Source of the DNA: Caballeronia megalochromosomata
GTDB lineage: Bacteria; Pseudomonadota; Gammaproteobacteria; Burkholderiales; Burkholderiaceae
Length of the DNA stretch: 64,000 nt
Direction: 5' to 3'
NCBI GenBank assembly: GCA_001580565.1
Contig: LRBF01000262.1
Location: 25,457-89,456 of the forward strand
Shown here: piece by piece, positions 44,625 to 51,908 of the stretch
Layout of the letters: every line of letters begins with the position of its first letter
Position numbering within the stretch: the stretch's first letter is position 1
The notes under the pieces: generated by a model
What the model saw: the letters and a program-made list of their open reading frames with translations, nothing else
Databases searched by the model: none
What the model was told of the DNA's origin: nothing
Position numbers and translations under genes: made by a program

Positions 44625-47578
44625 GCTGCCTTCTCCAGACTTGAATTCCATTTTTCCACCTCTACCCAGCAAGTATTTGGCATGATTCCGTCCGCTGTCC
44701 GACTCATCTTTCTCCCAGGCGTGAGTAGATTGAGACAGCCTCCACGATCGACGAGACCCAACGAAGTCTCGATCATGTCGAGCTCGGCACAGGACTCGTT
44801 GCCGCGCGTCACACCCGCCTTGACGAGGTGAGAGACGTCCACGGCGCAGATGACTGACGCTTGCGCGTTGTAGACCCGTACCAGATCGCCGCGTTGCAGG
44901 CCCCGAGTCTGCGCATCCAGCGCATTCAATCGCAGAACCCAATAGCGATAGCCGTCGACTTCCATCCGGTGTTCGTCGATCGTGCTCACGTGACTGTTCT
45001 TTCCGTCCGCATGCGTATGGAAGCTGTAGACGGGATGATTGGTTACGAGCTGCAGCGGAAACGGTTGATAGCCGGTGCTGGCGCGGTTTATGTAGCGGTT
45101 GACGGCCGGCCTTTCAGGATCGATCTCTTCGATACGGCGGAGGCTCGACGGCACGAATTCGAACTTGCCCGACTGTGTCGGCAGGCCGTCGCCGAAGCCG
45201 AGCGAGTAGGCGGCAGGTAGCGGATTCGGCTCCGGTAAATCCTTGGGTCTTCCTTCCGCAAACCAGCGCATGTCGACAGGCGGCTTGTCGTCATCCTTCG
45301 GGGGCGGCACGACGTGATAGCCCTTTCGGAGGAACTTCTTCCACGTGGTTTGCCTCGGCAAGTCGGTTGAATTGAACATCCGTTCGCACCAGGCCAGTTC
45401 GGAGCAACCGCCTTCCGAGAACATTCCGCCGTAGCCGAGCCGCGTCATGATGTCCAAAAGGATCTGATAGTCCGACTTCGATTCGCCGAGAGGCTCGATG
45501 CACTTATGCTGCATGGTCACCACACGGTGATTGAGCTGACTCTGCGCATGCTGGATGTAGCCGCCGCAGTTCGCCCATTCGGAGATGTCATCACGTTCGA
45601 GTGCGGTACACGCGGGCAGAATGACGTCTGCGAACTGAGCCTCGTTCTCCATCCATATCGACTGGTTGACGATAAATTCGAGCGATGAATGACGATACGC
45701 TTCGACGAGCCTGTTCGATCCCGGCGTTGTGCCAAAAGATGACGATCCGTAGCGGTACAGCATGTGAATGCGGGAATGGCCTGGCTTCGGATACGCGTAT
45801 TCAGCAAATTGCCCTTCCATTGAGAAGCCATCCCACGCGTAGCCGTGCGAGTGCCCATCCACGATGGCTTCGGCGAGCCGTTGCCGGGGAATGGCCTGCT
45901 TGACCGGGTTGATCGTGATGATGTGGGGCATGCGGCAGTAGTTGTTGGCCGCGCTCGCCGTGTTGTTCAGGTCTCCCGAGATGCCGCCCTCGGCGTAGCC
46001 GGGGAAGTAGAAGTTGAGGTCCTGCGGCGCGCCGATCTGCAAGTTGCCGAAGTTGATCCCAGGCTTTCCCCATCCTTGCATTGCCATCATCATGACGACG
46101 CTTCGCGCCCACTGAGCACCCGTCTCGGTGCGGCAGGCGCCACCAAAACCGGCGCCCAGGCCACCCGCCGCAAGATAGGTCTTTTTCGATGCCCACAATC
46201 GCGCAAGACTGTAGACGTCTTTGGCGGGCACGCCGGTTTCCGCTTCCTGCCACTCCGGCGTTTTCGGTACTCCGTCTTCTTTGCCGAGGACGTAGGCACT
46301 CCATTCATCGAATCCGGTTGTTTTGGATGCCACGTATTCCTTGTCGTAACTGTCGTTCACGATCCATTCATGCATGATCGCGATTGCGAGCGCCGAGTCG
46401 GTGCCTGGTTTGATCGGCAGCCATTTACCGCCAAGGAACTGCGCGGAGTGCGTCAGATAAGGGTCGATGTGAACGAATTCGATGCCAAGCTGCTTGGCCC
46501 ACAGCCGGCGCTCGGTGCCTTCGAATCCTCCGTATACACCGCTGGTCGATTCGGGGTCGCTCGACCAGAACACGATGACCTCGGCATGCTGAAGGCAGTC
46601 CTCGGTCGTGCCGTAAAAGCTGGGCGTGCCTAGGCGCAAGCTATTGCCATAGTGATGCATGGCTCCCCAGTACCAGCCTTCCCAACTGATCGGACTCGGT
46701 TCGACGCGGGTGAAGCCAATCAGATTACCGAAGCGCAGGAATGCACTCAGGTAGTAGTTGATATTCCCCCACTGGTGATGTGCGCCCGTGACCATGGCAA
46801 TAGCTCCGGGGCCGTAATCTTTCTTCATCCGGCGGATTTCTCCGGCCACGATATCCAGCGCTTCGTCCCAGCTAATCCGTTCATAGCCAGAAATCCCGCG
46901 ATTCTGGGGATTGCGTTCACCGTGAGGATCAAAGTCGACGCGCTTCATCGGATAGAGAAGGCGCTTTTCGGAGTACACGAGCGATTTGAGGGAGAGGGCG
47001 TGCGGGCTGACCGTAGCGCGACGTGCCGGTGAAAACCGGCGGCCTCTCGCCGTGATACTCCAGCTCGGTCCATCGTCTTCTTCGAGATCGATGGGCGTGG
47101 TGCGGACGATCTTGCCATCCTTGACGAAGACGAACACGGGTCCGCCATTCGTCAGGGTGACATAGCGCGTGGTGCCGTCCTTCATGACCGTGCCCTTTCG
47201 CCAGCCGGCCGTTTTCATCGTGTTGACGAGTTGGCCAAACCATACGAGCTTTTGGTCGCTTCCACCCTGCGTGATCTTGAAGTTCTTAAGTGCATCGATG
47301 AGGAACGCATGGTCGGTGTTCGGCGCGAGCATCTGACGAGCTGTTGCCACATCCATGAAAACAAGCTCCGCGTCGGGTTTCGAATTCACACCCCAGCTTC
47401 CCGATACGGTGCCGTTCTGAAAATGGAGCTGCCGCGAAAGGGTGTTGTCCCTGAGTCGCAGCTGAATGACTCCGCTTCCTGTCGCGAGATGCGCGCGCAT
47501 GGACGGGAACTTTCGCGCCGCTAAACGCAGTACGGTCGGCATGAGCCAGAGGATAAGTATGAGGATTTTTCGTTGCAT
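44621..47578 (-). CDS. Molybdopterin oxidoreductase, transhydroxylase-like, with SCP2-like N-terminal domain
   Basis: The product is 985 residues. Residues 1-25 are hydrophobic (ILILILWLMPTVLRLAARKF). Residues about 30-125 resemble an SCP2 domain (LSRQLHFQNGTVSGSWGVNS, DAELVFMDVATARQMLAPNT). The bis-MGD domain starts near 200 (MKRVDFDPHGERNPQNRG, YERISWDEALDIVAGEIRRM). The segment GAHHQWGN then EPSPISWEGWYWGAMH aligns with the active site of pyrogallol-phloroglucinol transhydroxylase. Ser298 would be the Mo ligand, but the Asp expected before it is Ile. The C-terminal domain has LVTNHPVYSFHTHADGKNSH. It probably adds, moves or removes a hydroxyl on a polyphenol. It has no Tat signal, so it may be membrane-attached in the cytoplasm. 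Confidence 0.87.
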   Translation of the reverse strand: MQRKILILILWLMPTVLRLAARKFPSMRAHLATGSGVIQLRLRDNTLSRQLHFQNGTVSGSWGVNSKPDAELVFMDVATARQMLAPNTDHAFLIDALKNFKITQGGSDQKLVWFGQLVNTMKTAGWRKGTVMKDGTTRYVTLTNGGPVFVFVKDGKIVRTTPIDLEEDDGPSWSITARGRRFSPARRATVSPHALSLKSLVYSEKRLLYPMKRVDFDPHGERNPQNRGISGYERISWDEALDIVAGEIRRMKKDYGPGAIAMVTGAHHQWGNINYYLSAFLRFGNLIGFTRVEPSPISWEGWYWGAMHHYGNSLRLGTPSFYGTTEDCLQHAEVIVFWSSDPESTSGVYGGFEGTERRLWAKQLGIEFVHIDPYLTHSAQFLGGKWLPIKPGTDSALAIAIMHEWIVNDSYDKEYVASKTTGFDEWSAYVLGKEDGVPKTPEWQEAETGVPAKDVYSLARLWASKKTYLAAGGLGAGFGGACRTETGAQWARSVVMMMAMQGWGKPGINFGNLQIGAPQDLNFYFPGYAEGGISGDLNNTASAANNYCRMPHIITINPVKQAIPRQRLAEAIVDGHSHGYAWDGFSMEGQFAEYAYPKPGHSRIHMLYRYGSSSFGTTPGSNRLVEAYRHSSLEFIVNQSIWMENEAQFADVILPACTALERDDISEWANCGGYIQHAQSQLNHRVVTMQHKCIEPLGESKSDYQILLDIMTRLGYGGMFSEGGCSELAWCERMFNSTDLPRQTTWKKFLRKGYHVVPPPKDDDKPPVDMRWFAEGRPKDLPEPNPLPAAYSLGFGDGLPTQSGKFEFVPSSLRRIEEIDPERPAVNRYINRASTGYQPFPLQLVTNHPVYSFHTHADGKNSHVSTIDEHRMEVDGYRYWVLRLNALDAQTRGLQRGDLVRVYNAQASVICAVDVSHLVKAGVTRGNESCAELDMIETSLGLVDRGGCLNLLTPGRKMSRTADGIMPNTCWVEVEKWNSSLEKAA

Positions 47579-47693
47579 GGTGCTTTCAACCCTGAGTAGC
47601 GCTGCGTTTCGATTGGCCCCGACGACTGCTGGCCGGGTGTCGCTCGGTCTGCTGGGTAAAGTAGCTATACTATCAATACTCAATCGACGTCGA

Positions 47694-47747
47694 ATCATAT
47701 GTTAAAGTATAATCCAACGTAAGGGCTTTGAGGGTAGGGTGTGCCCT
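47694..47747 (-). promoter_or_regulatory. Variant promoter module (Mo-enzyme operon)
   Basis: Read on the minus strand: AGGG-CACA-CCCT (47747-47736), a second CCCT, then CAAAGCCC, -35 TTACGT (47722-47717), 17 bases, -10 TATGAT (47699-47694) followed by TCGACGTCGATT. This is the same order as the other modules with a weaker -35 and longer spacing from the inverted repeat. It lies between divergent Mo-enzyme and MarR 2 genes. Confidence 0.6.
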
Positions 47748-47808
47748 GACTATCGATTGTGCGGAGCCGGATTCTGCCCCGGTTGGCCATACATAAAGGA
47801 ATGTGGAC

Positions 47809-48348
47809 ATGTCCAAGTCGAATCTCAGCGCTGATGAAACAGCTTCGGATTGCAAGGCCCTTGAGAACGGATCCTCCAAGCTGTCCCCTGAAATATTTGA
47901 TGACCGTGGCCGAACCGTCCCATGGATGACCAGGACAATGCGGCGGCTCTATGATGCAGAGGGTCAGAAAATCCTCGATAGGGAGAACCTTGCCATTTCG
48001 TACTGGTATTACCTGCGCGTGCTGGCTGAGCGTGGCATGCTGAATCAGCTCGAATTAAGCAAGCGAGTGGGAATTGCCTCGACGACCGCGGTGCCGGCGC
48101 TCGACAACCTGGAAAAACGTGGACTGGTGCAACGGATCCGGGATCCCAAGGACCGAAGAAAGTACTACGTCACGCTCAAGGACGAGGGTAGGCGCCTCGT
48201 CGACGGCATGTTGCCGCAGCTCGTAGACATGATGTCGGCGTCGCTCGACGGAATTTCGGATCGGGACATGCAGGTGTTCTGGAGAGTGGCACATCGGATT
48301 GAAAAGAATCTGATCCAGATGTCCAAGGACGATACGACTCTGGACTGA
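47809..48348 (+). CDS. MarR-family regulator (paralogue 2)
   Basis: The product is 179 residues from the ATG at 47809 with AAAGGA 8 bases upstream; a GTG at 47803 is less likely. It is strongly similar to the product of 28525-29064 over its whole length: FDDRGRTVPW, LRRLYDAEGQKILDRENL-like helix, LNQLELSKRVGIASTTAVPA, LEKRGLVQRIRDPKDRRKYY. It is divergent from the Mo-enzyme operon and precedes the ring-cleavage cupin, so it is the best candidate regulator for the adjacent promoter modules. Confidence 0.9.
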   Translation: MSKSNLSADETASDCKALENGSSKLSPEIFDDRGRTVPWMTRTMRRLYDAEGQKILDRENLAISYWYYLRVLAERGMLNQLELSKRVGIASTTAVPALDNLEKRGLVQRIRDPKDRRKYYVTLKDEGRRLVDGMLPQLVDMMSASLDGISDRDMQVFWRVAHRIEKNLIQMSKDDTTLD

Positions 48349-48440
48349 CTATCCAGGGTGAAACGTTGCGTCTGCCAAGTTCACCGTCGCCTCGTAACGA
48401 GGGGAGGCGGCTTGAGCGCCAACTCGAATTTCTATATTGC

Positions 48441-48506
48441 CTAGGGGATTCCCTAGTACTCTTGACGCGGGTTGTTCTCAGCTGCATCATTCGATGTAAA
48501 TCGATC
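48441..48506 (+). promoter_or_regulatory. Promoter module P3 (ring-cleavage cupin)
   Basis: Perfect inverted repeat CTAGGG-GATT-CCCTAG (48441-48456), -35 TTGACG (48462-48467), 17 bases, -10 CATCAT (48485-48490), then TCGATGTAAATCGATC (48491-48506) with TCGAT-N4-ATCGA. The spacing of all elements equals that of the modules at 32373 and 51492. The leader of about 155 bases contains a short ORF. The rest of the 313-base gap shows only a weak CGCCTC/GAGGCG hairpin after the MarR stop. Confidence 0.78.
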
Positions 48507-48545
48507 TATTTCTTGGTCATCAAAAGCACGACGCACTTTGCGCTG

Positions 48546-48665
48546 ATGGACGAGACGATCGAGTCGCGGGCACGCCAAGTGCCAACTGGATTCTTTGCCG
48601 ACGTCGACCAGGTGAAGTGTGTGGCGATGCAGGCGTGTTTTAGAGCGAAGGAGGTGGATAGATGA
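48546..48665 (+). CDS. Possible 39-residue leader ORF overlapping the cupin gene
   Basis: MDETIESRARQVPTGFFADV and following, 39 residues, ending in an ATGA overlap with the cupin start. The PTGFFAD segment followed by two Cys resembles the start of small 4Fe-4S ferredoxin-like proteins, but most cluster cysteines are missing. There is no good ribosome site. It may be a translated leader coupled to the cupin, a decayed ferredoxin, or chance. Confidence 0.3.
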   Translation: MDETIESRARQVPTGFFADVDQVKCVAMQACFRAKEVDR

Positions 48666-49708
48666 GTGGCAATCCGCATGATGCAGCGCCCCCGCCGGTT
48701 CAACTCTGGAGCCGTGATGGATTTCAGGGGGCGCTGTCAGTTGTCACCCGGCCGACGTATGCGCCTGAATATCTTTCCGTGCAGGGGCCGCACGCACCGC
48801 GGCGAGCCGTACTTGATCGCTTGACGCCGGATGATCAAGACGACCCGGAGGCGCTTCCGACCACCGTGGCGACCTCCCGGCTGGGGGTCAGACTGCATGC
48901 GTCCGGACGGCGCAAGCCCATGCCATACGTGGTGCGCAACGTCGAAGCGGACGAGATTCATTTTGTTCAGTCCGGCACGGTCAGGTTCGAAACCGAGGTG
49001 GGATGTCTCACCGCGACCGAAGGGGACTTCGTCTGCATTCCGCGTTCCGTCGCGTACCGATATGGACCGACCGGCGATACCATGCGAAGCGTCATTGTCG
49101 AAAGTCCCTCGGCGCTGAAGCTCACGCCGCCCGCGCCAAGCGGGTTGCTCAATGTTGCGCGCGACCTGAAGTTTGCCGATATCGACCCCGCCATGCCGGC
49201 CGGCGGCCCGACGCGGTTGGTGCTGAAAACCCTCGACCCCGAGAACACGGTCTTCATGTTGCCGCATGATCCACTTGCGCTTGGTATGCGTCTGTCGGAG
49301 TCCGTGCCCGTATGGAAGCTGAACCTTGCCGATATCCAGGTTCACGCTTATCTGCCCGAGGGCGGCCCGCCTAGCCAGTTTCTGTCATCGAGCACGGGTG
49401 ACCTGCTGATGTTCAATCTCAGCGCGCGTCCCGGAGGGCGGCCACCCGTGCACATCAACGCCGATTTCGACGAGGTGATCTGTTATGTGGGAGGCCCCGG
49501 CGCATGGGGCGGTTGCACGGAACCAGGCACGTTGACCTGTGTGCCAAAGGGCGTTATCCACCACGGGCCGTCGGAGGATGTCCCTGAGGGTTATCAGGCG
49601 TGGTTGCTGGAAACGCGCGCGACTTTGCGCTGGACACCGCAGGCCCTTGCCGCTGCGGAGTTGATGGAGACAGGCCAGTACAGGCCGCACCCGAGTTTGT
49701 CGAAATAA
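48662..49708 (+). CDS. Homogentisate 1,2-dioxygenase-like ring-cleavage cupin
   Basis: A 348-residue protein with AAGGAGGTGG before the ATG. It is shorter than HmgA (about 430-440). The first half is a cupin without ligands (VRNVEADEIHFVQSGTVRFE, LTATEGDFVCIPRSVAYRYG). The second has a plausible Fe(II) site: His264 in PPVHINADFDE, Glu271, and His300/301 in VIHHGPSE, with spacing close to the H-E-H triad of HmgA. It should cleave a dihydroxylated ring next to a substituent. Its promoter carries the island module, and the transhydroxylase-like enzyme is encoded nearby, so a polyhydroxybenzene product is a likely substrate (inference). Confidence 0.82.
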   Translation: MSGNPHDAAPPPVQLWSRDGFQGALSVVTRPTYAPEYLSVQGPHAPRRAVLDRLTPDDQDDPEALPTTVATSRLGVRLHASGRRKPMPYVVRNVEADEIHFVQSGTVRFETEVGCLTATEGDFVCIPRSVAYRYGPTGDTMRSVIVESPSALKLTPPAPSGLLNVARDLKFADIDPAMPAGGPTRLVLKTLDPENTVFMLPHDPLALGMRLSESVPVWKLNLADIQVHAYLPEGGPPSQFLSSSTGDLLMFNLSARPGGRPPVHINADFDEVICYVGGPGAWGGCTEPGTLTCVPKGVIHHGPSEDVPEGYQAWLLETRATLRWTPQALAAAELMETGQYRPHPSLSK

Positions 49709-49740
49709 CCGGCGTCTTACTCGCCGCTATCTCACCCTTT

Positions 49741-49763
49741 CCGGGCCGCATCGAGCGGCCCGG
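49741..49763 (+). terminator. Hairpin after the cupin gene
   Basis: CCGGGCCGC-ATCGA-GCGGCCCGG, a perfect 9-bp stem 32 bases after the cupin stop. No T-run follows on the plus strand. Confidence 0.6.
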
Positions 49764-49914
49764 ATGATGCGCTGCGGCTAATGCGTTGGCCGTCATGCGT
49801 ATCTGCGGGCGCGCCGGGGCGGATCAAGTTCCGCTCGACATTCGCTTCGGTCACTACCTGCGGCAAGGCGGCAGCCGAATGCAAATCAAACGACTCAATG
49901 GTTTCGAGGTCGCA

Positions 49915-51015
49915 ATGAAAAATCGTTTCCGAGTGGGTATCGTCGGAGTGAGCACGGAGCGTGGTTGGGGCACGACAGCTCATATTCCCGCGTTGCGTGC
50001 GCTATCCGATGTATTCGAAACCGCCGGTGTGGCGAACACGAGTCTTGCAAGCGCAAAGGCGGCCGCTGCTGCTTTTGGCATTCCGCATGCGTTCGAGAGC
50101 GTGGCGGAGCTAGTGGCCTCTCCGGATATCGACGTCGTGGCCGTAACGGTCAAGGTCCCTCACCATCGAGAAGTTGTCGCAGCGGCGTTGAAGGCGGGCA
50201 AGCATGTCTACTGTGAATGGCCGCTCGGAACCGGACTTGCGGAAGCGACCGAGCTCGCAGAACTCGCCAGGCGCAGCAAAGTGCGGGCAGTAGTGGGCAC
50301 ACAGGCCACCGCGTCACCTGAGGTAGAGATGGCACGCAAGATCGTGGCTGACGGGTACGTGGGCGACGTCCTGTCGTCGACCTACCTCGGCAGCGGTCCT
50401 ACCTGGGGCGATGAAGTCACGCGCGGCGATTCCTACGTTATGGATTCGCGCAACAGCGCAACTATGCTGGCGATCATTGGTGGGCATGCAATTGCCGCCG
50501 TGCAAAGTGTGCTCGGCCCGATCGACGAGATAGCGGGCGTGCTGTCGCAGCGCCGCAAGAACGTGCGCATTGTCGAGACCGGAAACACGATTCCGATGCA
50601 GACGCACGATCATGTAATGGTCAATGCCGTTTTGAAATCGGGAGCGCCGCTGTCGCTGGAAATTCGCGGCGGCTTGCCGCGTGGCATCCGGCTGTTATGG
50701 GAGATCAACGGCACGCTTGGCGATATACGCGTTACCGCGACGAATGACGAGGTTCCTGTCATCAATATCACGCCGTTGCGTGTGGAGGCGGGCCGCAAGG
50801 GAGACCAAGGCTATCGCGCGTTAGAGGTCGAAAAGGCGCACGACTTTGAATTCGTTGCTTCGCGAAATGTGGCCGCCATCTATCGGCAAATGGCCGAGGA
50901 TCTGACTCGGGGGACCAGCGTCGCACCTGATTTCGATGACGCGGTAGCGCTTCATAATATTATCGATGCCATCGAGAAATCCGACCAGACCGGCAAGCGG
51001 GTGCGAATCGACTAA
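49915..51015 (+). CDS. Gfo/Idh/MocA-family protein (paralogue 2), Gal80-like
   Basis: The product is 366 residues from the ATG at 49915 with GAGG upstream; the GTG at 49786 gives an unsupported tail. It is closely similar to 29260-30372 throughout: FRVGIVGVSTERGWGTTAHI, VYCEWPLGTGLAEATELAEL with EWP replacing EKP, AIIGGHAIAAVQSVLGPIDE and LLWEINGTLGDIRVTATNDE. The pathway thus keeps two copies of an NAD(P)-binding protein without the family's catalytic Lys. Its neighbours are the cupin upstream and the ABC importer downstream. Confidence 0.9.
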   Translation: MKNRFRVGIVGVSTERGWGTTAHIPALRALSDVFETAGVANTSLASAKAAAAAFGIPHAFESVAELVASPDIDVVAVTVKVPHHREVVAAALKAGKHVYCEWPLGTGLAEATELAELARRSKVRAVVGTQATASPEVEMARKIVADGYVGDVLSSTYLGSGPTWGDEVTRGDSYVMDSRNSATMLAIIGGHAIAAVQSVLGPIDEIAGVLSQRRKNVRIVETGNTIPMQTHDHVMVNAVLKSGAPLSLEIRGGLPRGIRLLWEINGTLGDIRVTATNDEVPVINITPLRVEAGRKGDQGYRALEVEKAHDFEFVASRNVAAIYRQMAEDLTRGTSVAPDFDDAVALHNIIDAIEKSDQTGKRVRID

Positions 51016-51908
51016 CGGCATCCAGAATGAAGATTCGTTGGTGCTTGCCTTAAAGGCGGATGCCGGCTGCTTGAGTGGAATACAATTCACTGTTGCCCAG
51101 CACCGTGTTCCTCGAGTGCAGCGATCTGCCCGGCATAACGTCACGTCATGCCGCCGTGCGCTTCGACCGGATGAGAGCGGCGCGGATCTCGCCAGCGCAT
51201 TCTGTCGACGTCGGCCCCTTGTCTCTATACTGTCGCCCCCGGCAGCCAACCTCAAACCATCGATCCTGTCACCGGGCTATTTGCAAGTTAGTCCGGATGC
51301 CACACCCAGTTCACCTGGCGTGGGGCGTAATAGGGATCCGCCTCGTTATGAATCTCTTCCCGTCGTCACTTACTTCGATGAAGTAGATGTGGCGCGGTCG
51401 TCCATGCGCGGCGCAATTGGTGCGCCATAGAAACCCGCAGTCGCGGCAGGTTTGAGACGAAACCCGAGTGATTCCCGACGTCGTGACGCGGCTAGGGAGA
51501 TTCCCGAGGGTCATTGACTTTGTTCAATTTCAAACACATCATCCTATATAAATCGATCGCACTTGGAATGATTTCGATCGAAAGGATCTGAATCGGACAC
51601 ACTGAGGTGTTCCGGCCTCGTATCCAGCAATTCAGTGCTCGTATATACGATATATAAATTCGTAATACTAACAAAATATTTGAAACCGTCCGGGCAATCT
51701 ATCAGGCGCGATGCCTTGAGCGCGGACTGGTGAATTGCAGTTGATTCGTGCTCGTTCTATGGCGCGTGTAGAGACAGCCTGCCCGGTCTGCTTGCTGGTA
51801 GGTGCTCGAGCGGGGACATGAACGACATGATTCAGCAGCCGGGTCTTGGGCTATGCCCGCGAGCCAGAGTGCGAACCACATCCCTTTGTTTATTTTCGAG
51901 TTATCGCC
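51016..51908. other. 893-base intergenic region upstream of the ABC importer
   Basis: No convincing gene. A 67-residue minus frame at 51311-51514 (with CRDCGFLWRTNCAAHGRPRH) has no ribosome site and overlaps the promoter module. The left part is moderately GC-rich, the right part (51530-51690) is AT-rich with a CGTATATACG palindrome near 51640. The promoter module at 51492 lies about 350 bases before the ABC start, so the leader is unusually long or another promoter exists near 51650. Confidence 0.5.
51492..51558 (+). promoter_or_regulatory. Promoter module P4 (ABC importer)
   Basis: CTAGGGAGATTCCCGAG (51492-51508), -35 TTGACT (51514-51519), 17 bases, -10 CATCAT (51537-51542), then CCTATATAAATCGATC (51543-51558). 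The order and -35/-10 spacing are identical to those at 48441 and 33786. Confidence 0.72.

Noticed and set aside
51311..51514. 67-residue minus-strand frame with a Cys-x2-Cys motif
   Set aside because: No ribosome site, and its start overlaps the promoter module; too weak to call.
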